A program made the position numbers and the translations under genes. Below, piece after piece: positions 23,873-31,668 of a stretch of DNA of 64,000 bases. Position 1 is the stretch's first letter, and each line of letters opens with the position of its first letter. The stretch is from positions 2,542,001 through 2,606,000 of the forward strand of contig OZ242017.1 of NCBI GenBank assembly GCA_965204835.1, read 5' to 3'. The notes beneath the pieces were generated by a model, which saw only the letters and a list, made by a program, of their open reading frames with translations, had not been told where the DNA came from and did not search any database. The DNA comes from VXMT01 sp965204835. GTDB lineage: Bacteria; Chloroflexota; Dehalococcoidia; UBA2979.

Positions 23873-24880
23873 CTACCGCAGCGTGCCCGAGTCGTCATAC
23901 AACGCGTCGACGAACGAGGGGTCGAACGCCGTAGCCACGTCGACCGGGCTGCCGAACTGCGAGTCGTGGCGCACGAGCACGTCCTGCAACGCCTCCCACT
24001 GGTCCAGCGTGCCTCGCCCCATGCCATCCGCGCGTTCGGCGTTGCGGAGGTCGGTGTCGAGGAGGAACCGCTGGTGGTCGCGGTCCGCGCCCTCGGCGTA
24101 CTCCAGCACCAGGTCGATCGCCTCTTCGGGATGCTCGGCGGCGTACTGCGCACCCCGCAGCGTCGCCCGCAGGAAGCGCTCGACGAGGTCGCGCTCCTCG
24201 ACGGTGGTCTCCTCGTGGGCGATGTAGGTGACGCCGAGCGTGGCGATGCCGTGGTCGTGGGGGTCGAACACGCGGATGTCGACGCCGGCGTTGCGGATGC
24301 GGTTCGGCTCGTTGTTGAGGAACACCGGGAAGACGTCGACCTGCCGCTCGATGAACACCCGGTCGTCGAAGCCCACGGCCTGGAGCTGCACGTCGTCGGC
24401 ATCGAGGTCCGCCGTGGCGAGCAGCGCGAGCAGCTCGGCCGGCACGACGCCCAGCTTGAAGCCGACGCTGTGGCCGGCGAAGTCCGCCGGGGTCTCGATG
24501 CCCGAGTCGGCGTGTACGACGAAGCCCTGGTCGCCTCGCTGGCCGAAGAGCGTGACGGCGCGCACCGGCAGGCCGTTCGAGCGCTGTCGCAGCACCTGCG
24601 CGGCCGTCTCCGTGCTGAAGTCGACCTCGCCCGCCAGCATGAGCTGGGTGTGCTCGCCCTGCGTCGAGTGCTGGATCTCCACGTCGAGCCCCTCGTCGGC
24701 GTAGAAGCCACGCGCGTCGGCCATGTAGACCGCGACGAACGAGAGGTTCGCCTGCGCCCGGTAACCCGCCATGAACACGACATCCTCGAGGGCTTCCTCG
24801 CCGTCGTCGCCGCACGCCGCGGCGAGCGCGAGCACAGCCGCAGCGACGACGGTGAGCCATGTGGTCCATGCGCGCGTCAT
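23873..24880 (-). CDS. NMT1/ThiY-like ABC transporter substrate-binding lipoprotein
   Basis: The 335-residue protein begins MTRAWTTWLTVVAAAVLALA, followed by AACGDDGEE, a lipoprotein signal with Cys23. The NMT1/SsuA-like periplasmic-binding fold follows, with YMADARGFYADEGLDVEIQ and the family's LMLAGEVDFSTE hinge pattern. Such proteins carry pyrimidine precursors, sulfonates, nitrate or riboflavin precursors; the ligand here is not determined. ATG 24880 has GGGGGA upstream. It is the last gene of a minus-strand operon, ATPase-permease-SBP. Confidence 0.88.
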   Translation of the reverse strand: MTRAWTTWLTVVAAAVLALAAACGDDGEEALEDVVFMAGYRAQANLSFVAVYMADARGFYADEGLDVEIQHSTQGEHTQLMLAGEVDFSTETAAQVLRQRSNGLPVRAVTLFGQRGDQGFVVHADSGIETPADFAGHSVGFKLGVVPAELLALLATADLDADDVQLQAVGFDDRVFIERQVDVFPVFLNNEPNRIRNAGVDIRVFDPHDHGIATLGVTYIAHEETTVEERDLVERFLRATLRGAQYAAEHPEEAIDLVLEYAEGADRDHQRFLLDTDLRNAERADGMGRGTLDQWEALQDVLVRHDSQFGSPVDVATAFDPSFVDALYDDSGTLR

Positions 24881-24976
24881 CGGTCCCCCGATCCGAGGCG
24901 GGAGTATCCGGTACCGGGCGCTTAGGGGCTCGCGGCCTCCGGCTGGTCGTCTCGAGGTCAACGACCGGTCGCTCGG

Positions 24977-25912
24977 CTAGGACTCCCGCACCGACTCGTG
25001 CCAGAAGAGCAACCGCCGCTCGATGATCGCGACGGCGGCCGTGAGGCCGATCCCGATGCCCGCGAGGACGACGATGGCGCCGAACAGCGCGGGCGTGTCG
25101 TAGTCCCCGTGCGCGATGACGATCAGCTGCCCCACGCCCGAGTCCGCCGACATCCACTCGGCCACGACGGCCCCGATCAGGGCGAGCGGGACGGAGATGC
25201 GCAGCGCCGCGAAGACGTACGGCAGCGACGCGGGAAGCCGCAGCCGCCGCAGCACCTGCCAGCGAGAGGCGTCCATCGCACGGAAGAAGTCATGCGCGGC
25301 CGGGTCGATCGAGCGCAGCCCGATCACGGCGTTCACCAGCATCGGAAAGAACGTGATGAGCCCGGCCACCACGTACTTCGGCCCGTCGCCGAAGCCCAGC
25401 CAGATGATGAGCAGCGGCGCGACGGCCACGATCGGCGTCACCTTCACCATCAGGGCGAACGGGTACAGCGCACGCTCCAGGCGGCGCGAGTGCGCCATCG
25501 CCACGCCGAGGACGAACGCGCTCCCGGCGCCGAGCACGAGCCCGCCCAGCGCGTGCTGCAGCGACACCGCGCCCGCGTCCAGGAACCGCGTCGGGTCGGC
25601 CAGCAGCGCGTCGGCGACCGCCGTCGGCGCGGGCGCCAGGTACTCGGGCACCTCGCGGATGCGTATCCACGCCTCCCATGCGCCGAGCGCGAACAGCGCC
25701 ACGATGAGCGGCGGAGCCCCGACGCGCACCGCCGCGCTCAGCCACGCCGCGATGCCTGCGCTGCCCCCTCGCCCGGTGTCTGTCGCGTGGACCGCGTCTA
25801 CGTCCGGCTCAGCGAGATCGGGCTCTGCCGACCGGCGGGCCGGGGGCGTCGGGCCTCGCGACGCGGTCGTGCCGTCCGGCAAGTCGGCGACGTCGGAGCG
25901 GCGCGCGGTCAT
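24977..25912 (-). CDS. ABC transporter permease (SsuC/ThiX-like)
   Basis: The 311-residue membrane protein has a hydrophilic N-terminal tail of about 55 residues and then about six transmembrane helices. The cytoplasmic coupling (EAA) motif is AMDASRWQVLRRLRLPASLP, followed by YVFAALRISVPLALIGAVVAEW. This is the BPD_transp_1 family paired with NMT1-type binding proteins. Its ATG overlaps the ATPase stop by 4 bases. Confidence 0.9.
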   Translation of the reverse strand: MTARRSDVADLPDGTTASRGPTPPARRSAEPDLAEPDVDAVHATDTGRGGSAGIAAWLSAAVRVGAPPLIVALFALGAWEAWIRIREVPEYLAPAPTAVADALLADPTRFLDAGAVSLQHALGGLVLGAGSAFVLGVAMAHSRRLERALYPFALMVKVTPIVAVAPLLIIWLGFGDGPKYVVAGLITFFPMLVNAVIGLRSIDPAAHDFFRAMDASRWQVLRRLRLPASLPYVFAALRISVPLALIGAVVAEWMSADSGVGQLIVIAHGDYDTPALFGAIVVLAGIGIGLTAAVAIIERRLLFWHESVRES

Positions 25913-26700
25913 GCGTCCACTCGCAGGAGCTCGCGTACCCGCACGACGAGGTCGAGGAACGCCGGTGTCTTCTCGAGGCCGGTCTCACGCGGCCGCGGCA
26001 GCTCGACCGGCAGGTCGGCGACGACGCGTCCCGGCCGCGGCGCGAGCACCACGACGCGGTCGGAGAGCAGCACCGCCTCGCGGATCGAGTGCGTCACGAA
26101 CAGCACCGAGGGCCGGTCGCGCTCCCACAGCCGCAGCAGCTCCATCCGCATCTCCTCGCGCGAGAACTCGTCGAGCGCGCCGAACGGCTCGTCCATAAGC
26201 AGCAGCCGCGGCCCGTGCGCGAGCGCGCGCGCGAGCGCCACGCGCTGGCGCATCCCGCCCGACAGCTCGGCCGGACGGTAGCCCGCGAAGCGCTCGATCC
26301 CGACGTGTTCGAGGAGCCCTCGCATCTCGCCGTCGCGCGCCTGCTGGCCGGCGAGCTCGAAGCTCAGCGCGACGTTGCCGGCGACGGTGCGCCACGGCAG
26401 CAGTCCCGGCTCCTGCGTGACGAGACCGAGGGCGTGCATCGCCCGCGCCGCCTCCGGGTCGCCGCCGAGCACGCGCGTCCGGCCCTCGGTCGGCTCGATC
26501 AGCCCGGCGACGATGCGCAGCAGCGTCGTCTTCCCGCACCCGCTCGGCCCGACGATCGAGACGAACTCGCCGGGCGCGACGGAGAGCTCGATGCCGTCGA
26601 GGGCCAGCAGGCGCGCACCATCGTGCGCCTCGTAGCGGTGCGAGACGCCCTCGACGGCGACTGCGGCCGTCGCGGCGTGAGCGGCGGAGGACGTGGTCAT
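25909..26700 (-). CDS. ABC transporter ATP-binding protein (SsuB/TauB-like)
   Basis: The ATPase (263 residues from ATG 26700) has Walker A GPSGCGKTTLLRIVAG, Q-loop TQEPGLLPWRTV, signature LSGGMRQRVALARALA, Walker B LLLMDEPFGALDE and switch His FVTHSIREA. It energises the adjacent permease for import. ATG 26700 is preferred over ATG 26739, which lacks a ribosome-binding site and would leave almost no leader. Confidence 0.92.
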   Translation of the reverse strand: MTTSSAAHAATAAVAVEGVSHRYEAHDGARLLALDGIELSVAPGEFVSIVGPSGCGKTTLLRIVAGLIEPTEGRTRVLGGDPEAARAMHALGLVTQEPGLLPWRTVAGNVALSFELAGQQARDGEMRGLLEHVGIERFAGYRPAELSGGMRQRVALARALAHGPRLLLMDEPFGALDEFSREEMRMELLRLWERDRPSVLFVTHSIREAVLLSDRVVVLAPRPGRVVADLPVELPRPRETGLEKTPAFLDLVVRVRELLRVDA

Positions 26701-26822
26701 GCGGTCGTCGGTCCCTCCGGCCTCGCGGCTGGCATCCATGCTGCGGTAGGCTGCGCGCCGCCTATTCTAGTCCCGCGGCCCCTGTTGCCGCGTCGAGCAC
26801 TCCGCGAGAGGCGTCCCGCCAT

Positions 26823-27491
26823 ATGGCCGAAACCATCGCGATTATCGGCGGCACCGGGCCCGAAGGCCGCGGCCTCGCCTCGCGCTTCGCGCTCGCCGGC
26901 CGGCGCGTCATCATCGGGAGCCGCGACGCGGCGCGTGGCGCATCCGTCGCCGCCGAGGTCGCCGCGACCCTGGAGGGCCGCCCGGGCGTCGGCTCCGTCG
27001 AGGGCTCCTCAAACGCGGGGGCGGCCGCGGCGGGTGAGATCGCCGTCGTGACCGTGCCGTTCGAGGGCCACCGCGCCACCCTCGAAGCGCTTTCCGGGCC
27101 ACTCGCCGGCAAGATCGTCGTCGACGCCGCCGTCCCGGTGCGCTTCGAGCGCGGCCCGCGCCCGGTCGAGGTGGCCGAGGGCTCGGCTACCGAGCAGGCG
27201 GCGGCCGTGCTGCCCGACTCGCGTGTCGTCGGCGCGTTCCACAACCTCGCGGCGGAGTCGCTGCTCGACCTCGACGCACCCATGCACGCCGACGTGCTCG
27301 TGACGGGCGGCGACGCCGAGGCGAAGCAGGCCGTGTTCGCGCTCGCCGAGGAGATCGACGGCGTGCGCGCGGTCGACGCCGGTCCGCTGCGCTACTCGCG
27401 GTTCGTCGAGGGCCTCACGGTGCTCCTCATCGGCGTGAACATGCGCCACCGGGCGCGCACCCACATCCGCATCGAAGGTCTGCCCGCATGA
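26823..27491 (+). CDS. npdG: F420-dependent NADP reductase (NpdG-like)
   Basis: The 222-residue protein starts with the Rossmann motif IAIIGGTGPEGRGLASRFALAG and IIGSRD. It then shows EIAVVTVPFEGH, VVDAAVPVRFERG and GAFHNLAAESLLDL, as in the F420:NADP oxidoreductases that shuttle hydride between F420H2 and NADP. It is followed with a 4-base overlap by cofE, which supports an F420 role. A TATTCT box at 26762-26767 may be its -10. Confidence 0.88.
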   Translation: MAETIAIIGGTGPEGRGLASRFALAGRRVIIGSRDAARGASVAAEVAATLEGRPGVGSVEGSSNAGAAAAGEIAVVTVPFEGHRATLEALSGPLAGKIVVDAAVPVRFERGPRPVEVAEGSATEQAAAVLPDSRVVGAFHNLAAESLLDLDAPMHADVLVTGGDAEAKQAVFALAEEIDGVRAVDAGPLRYSRFVEGLTVLLIGVNMRHRARTHIRIEGLPA

Positions 27492-28267
27492 CCACCTCGC
27501 AGCGTGGGACCGGCAACGCCGAGGTGCGCGTGATCGGCCTGCGCGGCATCCCGATGGTGGAAGAGGGCGACGACCTCGCAGTCCTCACGTTCGGGGCCGC
27601 TATGGCGCAGGGCACGGCGCTCCGCGACGGCGACGTGCTCGTCGTCGCCCAGCGCATCGTCTCGAAGGCCGAGGGGCGCGTCGTGCCGCTCGACAGCTTC
27701 GTACCCTCGCCGTTCGCGCTCGACTGGGCGCGCGAGTGGGACAAGGACCCGCGGCAGATCGAGGCGGTCCTGCGCGAGTCGGCGCGCATCGTGCGCCAGC
27801 GCGCGGGCGTGCTCATCGCGGAGACGCGCCATGGCTTCATCTGCGCCAACGCGGGCGTCGACGCCTCCAACGTCGGCGGCGAGGACCTCGTCTCGCTGCT
27901 CCCGCTCGACCCCGACGCGTCGGCGCGCGCGCTCCGCGACGCGGCGCGCGAGCAGCTCGGCGCGGAGATCGCAGTGATCGTGACCGACACGTTCGGCCGG
28001 TCGTGGCGGCAGGGCGAGACCAACGTGGCGATTGGCCTCGCCGGCCTGCGCCCGCTCAACCCCCTCGCGGGCGTGCCGGACATCGACGGCCGCGAGATGC
28101 GCGTGAGCACGCCGTGCGTCGCCGACGAGATCGCCGCCACGGCCGGGCTCGTCATGCTCAAGACGGCGGCCATCCCCGCCGCCATCGTGCGTGGCTACCC
28201 CTACGAGCCGGGCGAGGGCTCGGCGCGCGAGATCGTCCGGCCGCCGGAGATGGACCTCTTCCCGTAG
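27488..28267 (+). CDS. cofE: Coenzyme F420-0:L-glutamate ligase
   Basis: This GTP-dependent ligase adds L-glutamate residues to F420-0. The 259-residue product matches the single-domain CofE: VIGLRGIPMVEEGDDLAVL, LVVAQRIVSKAEGRVV, ETRHGFICANAGVDASN, VIVTDTFGRSWRQGETNVAIG and PDIDGREMRVS. The C-terminal FMN/nitroreductase domain found in mycobacterial FbiB is absent. It overlaps npdG by ATGA. Confidence 0.93.
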   Translation: MTTSQRGTGNAEVRVIGLRGIPMVEEGDDLAVLTFGAAMAQGTALRDGDVLVVAQRIVSKAEGRVVPLDSFVPSPFALDWAREWDKDPRQIEAVLRESARIVRQRAGVLIAETRHGFICANAGVDASNVGGEDLVSLLPLDPDASARALRDAAREQLGAEIAVIVTDTFGRSWRQGETNVAIGLAGLRPLNPLAGVPDIDGREMRVSTPCVADEIAATAGLVMLKTAAIPAAIVRGYPYEPGEGSAREIVRPPEMDLFP

Positions 28268-28378
28268 CGCCTTCCCGTGGCGACGACTGTCCACACCCCA
28301 CTTGCACAACTCGTCGCTCTCCGGGACGCCATACCCGGATAGGATCGGTACGACGGTCGGACACCTCGAGGGACCACG

Positions 28379-28642
28379 ATGGCGAACGACGACGGCGACG
28401 ACGGGCAGGAATCCTCCGGCCGGCTGCGCTCGCCCCTGCTCACCGACGGCCAGCCAAACTTCCACTGGTGGCTGTTCCTGCCGGGCATCGGCGTCGCGCT
28501 GCTGTGGGCGCTCTACGGCGCCGTCACCGCCGACGCCGACGCGATGGGCCGCTTCCTCGGGCAGCTGCTGTGGCCGGGCATCCCCATCTTCGTCGCCGCC
28601 ACGGCCGCCGCCTGGCTCGGCTGGCGGCTGGACATCGACTGA
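28379..28642 (+). CDS. Small two-helix membrane protein
   Basis: The 87-residue product has a hydrophilic N terminus (about 1-28) and two hydrophobic segments (WWLFLPGIGVALLWALYGAV and LLWPGIPIFVAATAAAWLGW) separated by a short polar loop. The ATG follows AGGGACCACG. A TAGGAT box at 28340-28345 could be its -10. It lies 17 bases before holA. The function is unknown. Confidence 0.65.
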   Translation: MANDDGDDGQESSGRLRSPLLTDGQPNFHWWLFLPGIGVALLWALYGAVTADADAMGRFLGQLLWPGIPIFVAATAAAWLGWRLDID

Positions 28643-28658
28643 GGGACGGACGAGGCGC

Positions 28659-29738
28659 GTGCTCCACATCTACACCGGCTCGACGCAGGCCAACCGCGGC
28701 TCCGACGAGTTCCGCCTGCACGAGGCGTACCGCGAGCTGCGGATCCGCCTCGACACCGACGGCATGCTCTCGCTCAACACCACCGAGGTGCCCGCGCGGG
28801 GCGCGACGCCCGGCCAGCTCATCGAGCTCGCCTCGACCGTGCCGTTCCTCGCGCAGGCGCGGCTCGTGGTGGTCGAGGGGCTGCTCGCCTCGCTCGGCTC
28901 GGGGCGCGGCGTCGCCACGGAGTGGCAGCCGCTCGTCGACGCGCTGCCGGACATGCCCGAGACCAGCCACCTCGTGCTGCTCGAGCCGGCGAGGCAGCGC
29001 GAGCAGCGCCAGGCGCTCGGCCGCTCGCCGCTGCTGCGCGCTCTCCGCGCCCTCGACGGCGTCGACTTCCGCCAGTTCGCCGAGCTGCGGCTCGGCGGGC
29101 GCGGCGGCAACGAGGTCGCCTCGTGGCTGCGCGAGCGCGCCGAGGCCAACGGGGTGCGCATCGAGGCCCCCGCCGCGGCCCGGCTGAGCGAGCTGATCGG
29201 CGCCGACCTGTGGGCGCTGAGCGGCGAGCTCGCCAAGCTCGCCCAGTACGCGCAGGGCCGGGCGATCACCGCCGACGATGTCGAGTTGCTCACCACCGCC
29301 GCGCGCGAGGAGGACGTGTTCGCGCTCGTCGACGACGCGGTGACGGGGCGCACGCCCGCCGCGCTCGTGCGGCTGCGCCGCATGCTCGACCGCGGCAGCG
29401 ACCCGCCGGCGCGGATCCAGGGCCTGATCGCGCGCCAGCTTCGCAACCTCGTGCGCGCAGCGGCGCTGATCGAGGAGGGCGCGCCGCGCGAGACGATCGG
29501 CGAGGCGACGGGCGTCTCGCACCCGTTCCCGCTCGGCAAGCTCGTCGACCAGGCGTCGGCGCTCGGCCTAGCCGCCGCGGAGGATGGGCTACGCGCCGTC
29601 GAGGCGGCCGATCACGCGGTGAAGACGGGGCGCTTCCCGGACGCGCTGGCGCTGGAGCTGCTGATCACGCGGCTCGGCGCAGGACGCGGGCGCGCAGCGC
29701 GGCCCGGCCGAGCGCGCACCTCGCGTCGACGGGGGTAG
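28659..29738 (+). CDS. holA: DNA polymerase III, delta subunit
   Basis: The 359-residue clamp-loader subunit opens the beta clamp. It has the N-terminal HIYTGSTQANRGSDEFRLHEAY in place of a strict P-loop. The family core follows: STVPFLAQARLVVVEG, TSHLVLLEP, ISELIG-like RLSELIGADLWALSGELAKLA, and FALVDDAVTGRTPAALVRLRRML. GTG 28659 is chosen because the fold starts here; upstream in-frame sequence overlaps the small membrane protein. The basic C-terminal tail is longer than usual. Confidence 0.9.
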   Translation: MLHIYTGSTQANRGSDEFRLHEAYRELRIRLDTDGMLSLNTTEVPARGATPGQLIELASTVPFLAQARLVVVEGLLASLGSGRGVATEWQPLVDALPDMPETSHLVLLEPARQREQRQALGRSPLLRALRALDGVDFRQFAELRLGGRGGNEVASWLRERAEANGVRIEAPAAARLSELIGADLWALSGELAKLAQYAQGRAITADDVELLTTAAREEDVFALVDDAVTGRTPAALVRLRRMLDRGSDPPARIQGLIARQLRNLVRAAALIEEGAPRETIGEATGVSHPFPLGKLVDQASALGLAAAEDGLRAVEAADHAVKTGRFPDALALELLITRLGAGRGRAARPGRARTSRRRG

Positions 29739-29756
29739 CCGCCGGGACGGCTTCGG

Positions 29757-29972
29757 CTAGAGCAGGCGGCGGATCGGCTTGCGGCCCGGCCTGGGGTCGT
29801 AGTTGGCCTTGAACATCTCGAGCTTGTCGCGCTCGATGAGGTACTTGCCGGCGAAGAGCACGGCGGGGACGCGCTTCTGCTTGATGAGGCGTCGGAGGCT
29901 CTGGGGGTGGATGCCAAGCTCGCCGGCTGCCTCGACAAGGTCGAGGTAGTCGTCGAATGGGGAGTCAGGCAC
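29757..29972 (-). CDS. MerR/excisionase-like small HTH protein
   Basis: The 71-residue product has a single winged-helix-like HTH (LVEAAGELGIHPQSLRRLIKQ then RVPAVLFAGKYLIERDKLEMF), as in HTH_17/excisionase-type DNA-binding proteins. GTG 29972 is preferred because AGGAG lies 7 bases upstream; GTG 30005 is an 11-codon longer alternative. It is divergent from the PRTase/DprA-like pair and shares their intergenic promoter region, so it may regulate them or recombination of the island. Confidence 0.7.
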   Translation of the reverse strand: MPDSPFDDYLDLVEAAGELGIHPQSLRRLIKQKRVPAVLFAGKYLIERDKLEMFKANYDPRPGRKPIRRLL

Positions 29973-30007
29973 GGGATCACTCCTGTCGGCGCGGAAACTG
30001 CTCACGT

Positions 30008-30112
30008 GCGTACGCGATGGTAGTCGCCAACATCCCTAGCGTAAAGCGCGTACACAGTTCTAGTCGTGAGCCAGCGATAGAACTTGCGTTCTGGGAGAGC
30101 GCCTTCTAGTCT
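30008..30112. promoter_or_regulatory. Divergent promoters and inverted repeats of the island
   Basis: For the minus-strand HTH gene, TTTACG (30040-30045) and TACCAT (30017-30022) are 17 bases apart. For the plus-strand PRTase gene, TTGCGT (30084-30089) and TAGTCT (30107-30112) are 17 bases apart, and transcription would begin at the GTG 30119 itself. Three GTTCT/AGAAC half-sites (30056-30061, 30079-30083, 30088-30092) surround the PRTase -35; the last two form AGAAC-ttgc-GTTCT. A GTACGCG/CGCGTAC pair flanks the HTH promoter. These look like operators. Confidence 0.55.
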
Positions 30113-30118
30113 TCGGGT

Positions 30119-30973
30119 GTGCCGGTTACATGCTACCGCGTCGTTGATTCACGCTACACGTCCGATGGGACAGTGGTTGCGGAGACGCGCTCACTCGCTC
30201 CGAGCAACACGAACCTCGCAGGCCTGCTTGAGATCGTCGCACCGTCTGCAGAGTCGGCGAGACGACCGCGCACATTCAGTAAAGGTCGAACGGTCGGGGA
30301 CTTGTCACGGGAGAGCTGGAGGACGTACTTCCGAGTAGCTCCACGTGAACTACGAGCGGCTCTGACGTTGCTGAAGAGCCACCATGCGCCGATCGTGACA
30401 GCCATCGACACGGGATGTGAGGTATCCGTCTGCCTTGACTTCTATAAGGATCCAGGCGGGCCAGGTAACTGGCCCCGAACGGAGACAGGCGAGCTTGTTC
30501 ACTCCGCGAAGTACCATCACAGCGCGGCCGAGAGACTGGCAGCGGGCGCTATCCTGAGGACGAGAGTAGTGGACTACGTGCGGAATCACCCGATACTGCG
30601 CTCGCTGACAGGAGTCGCAGCCGTGCCCAGTTCCACCAAGGCGAGTGTGAACCCCTTAGTGAGGGGTATCGCGGATCATGTAGCCCGGGAACTTGAGGTG
30701 CCAATCGTGGATCTCCGGCGATCCAGGAGCGCCTTGCCTCAAAAGAACATCGACGCCGCCCGTGCGGAGACTAACCAGAAGAACACCATGAGAGCATCCA
30801 CCAGCGGCGAGCGGGGACTGATTGTGCTAGTGGATGATCTGATGGGACAGGGGGACACTGTGCGTGAGGCGAGCCGGGCCCTGCGAGAGGCTGGTGCCGT
30901 CAGGGTGGGGGCGGTCGTACTAGCGAAGGACGTAACGGGGACACGTAAGTACAAGTTCCCCGATCAAGACTAA
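30119..30973 (+). CDS. ComF-like phosphoribosyltransferase
   Basis: The 284-residue protein ends in a type I PRTase fold with the PRPP loop LIVLVDDLMGQGDTV (about 234-248), followed by REASRALREAGA. Upstream, GELVHSAKYHHSAAERLA (about 124-141) and VAAVPSSTKASVNPLVRGIADHVARELEVPI (in two parts, about 167-196) follow the ComF pattern of a lysine-tyrosine element, a VP strand and an R-G-A helix. The ComF zinc ribbon is absent, and residues 1-110 match nothing I recognise. The coding region is visibly lower in GC than its neighbours, suggesting transfer. The start is GTG at the predicted transcription start. It is followed 21 bases later by a DprA-like gene. Confidence 0.7.
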   Translation: MPVTCYRVVDSRYTSDGTVVAETRSLAPSNTNLAGLLEIVAPSAESARRPRTFSKGRTVGDLSRESWRTYFRVAPRELRAALTLLKSHHAPIVTAIDTGCEVSVCLDFYKDPGGPGNWPRTETGELVHSAKYHHSAAERLAAGAILRTRVVDYVRNHPILRSLTGVAAVPSSTKASVNPLVRGIADHVARELEVPIVDLRRSRSALPQKNIDAARAETNQKNTMRASTSGERGLIVLVDDLMGQGDTVREASRALREAGAVRVGAVVLAKDVTGTRKYKFPDQD

Positions 30974-30994
30974 CCCCACTGCGGAAGAAGACCC

Positions 30995-31657
30995 ATGACC
31001 CAGGTGGATACCGCTCGAACTACGGAGACCGGAAAGCACTTCACAGTGATGGGTAACCGTAGCCTCGTCGGCTCACGCGCCGTCGGCCTCTGTGGATCGC
31101 GTAGTCCGGATGATCGAGCCGTTGCTCTCGCCGAGCAATTCGGCGAGCGAGTCGCGGCGCTTGGTCTCGTCCTTGTGTCTGGGAATGCTAAGGGCGTAGA
31201 CGATGCTGCTCAGTTCGGCGCCTTGCGTGCGGGTGGCTCGGTCATCTCCGTGCTCGCCGAAGGACTTACCGGCTGGACGCCTCGAGCCCGTTACCGTGAA
31301 CTCATTACGGCAGAAAACTACGCGGCAGTGAGCGAATTCCCCGGTTCCGCCCGATGGCGAGTCTGGCAGGCGATGCAGAGAAACGGCACGATCCTCGATC
31401 TGTCGGTTGCTCTCGTGGTCGTGCAATCCGGGGAGTCGGGTGGGACTTGGCAGGCTGGCCTTGAGTGCCTGAAGCGTCGGAAGCCTCTGCTCGTCGTACA
31501 GCGTCAACAGCCTCCCGAGACCGAAGGGAATGCTCAACTGATAAGACGTGGGGGCGTACCCGTTTCAACGATGCGAGAATTGACGCAGCTACTCGATGCG
31601 ATCGCTGACGGGCGAGGCACCGGGAAGGGGCAGTTGCCCCTTCCCGATACGGCCTGA
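30995..31657 (+). CDS. Short DprA/SLOG-family nucleotide-binding protein
   Basis: The 220-residue product has the DprA Rossmann core: VGLCGSRSPDDRAVALAEQF (30-49), LVLVSGNAKGVDDAAQFGAL (58-77), GGSVISVLAEG, then SEFPG (113-117) and QRNGTILDLSVALVVVQSGE (128-147) in the place of DprA's F-RNR-I-GLS block. It lacks the SAM and winged-helix domains of competence DprA. This makes it a stand-alone SLOG protein that may bind a nucleotide, nucleotide derivative or single-stranded DNA. It is probably cotranscribed with the PRTase and shares its lower GC. Confidence 0.75.
   Translation: MTQVDTARTTETGKHFTVMGNRSLVGSRAVGLCGSRSPDDRAVALAEQFGERVAALGLVLVSGNAKGVDDAAQFGALRAGGSVISVLAEGLTGWTPRARYRELITAENYAAVSEFPGSARWRVWQAMQRNGTILDLSVALVVVQSGESGGTWQAGLECLKRRKPLLVVQRQQPPETEGNAQLIRRGGVPVSTMRELTQLLDAIADGRGTGKGQLPLPDTA
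31621..31646. terminator. Strong hairpin at the end of the DprA-like gene
   Basis: An 11-bp perfect stem (31621-31631 with 31636-31646, loop AGTT) overlaps the last codons of the DprA-like gene. It lies between convergent genes and can work in both directions; no clear U-run follows. Confidence 0.6.
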
Positions 31658-31668
31658 GGTGGCTTGAG

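Noticed and set aside
26823..28267. F420 genes read as part of the NMT1-type transporter operon
   Set aside because: The transporter is on the opposite strand and divergently transcribed, so adjacency alone does not link its ligand to F420.
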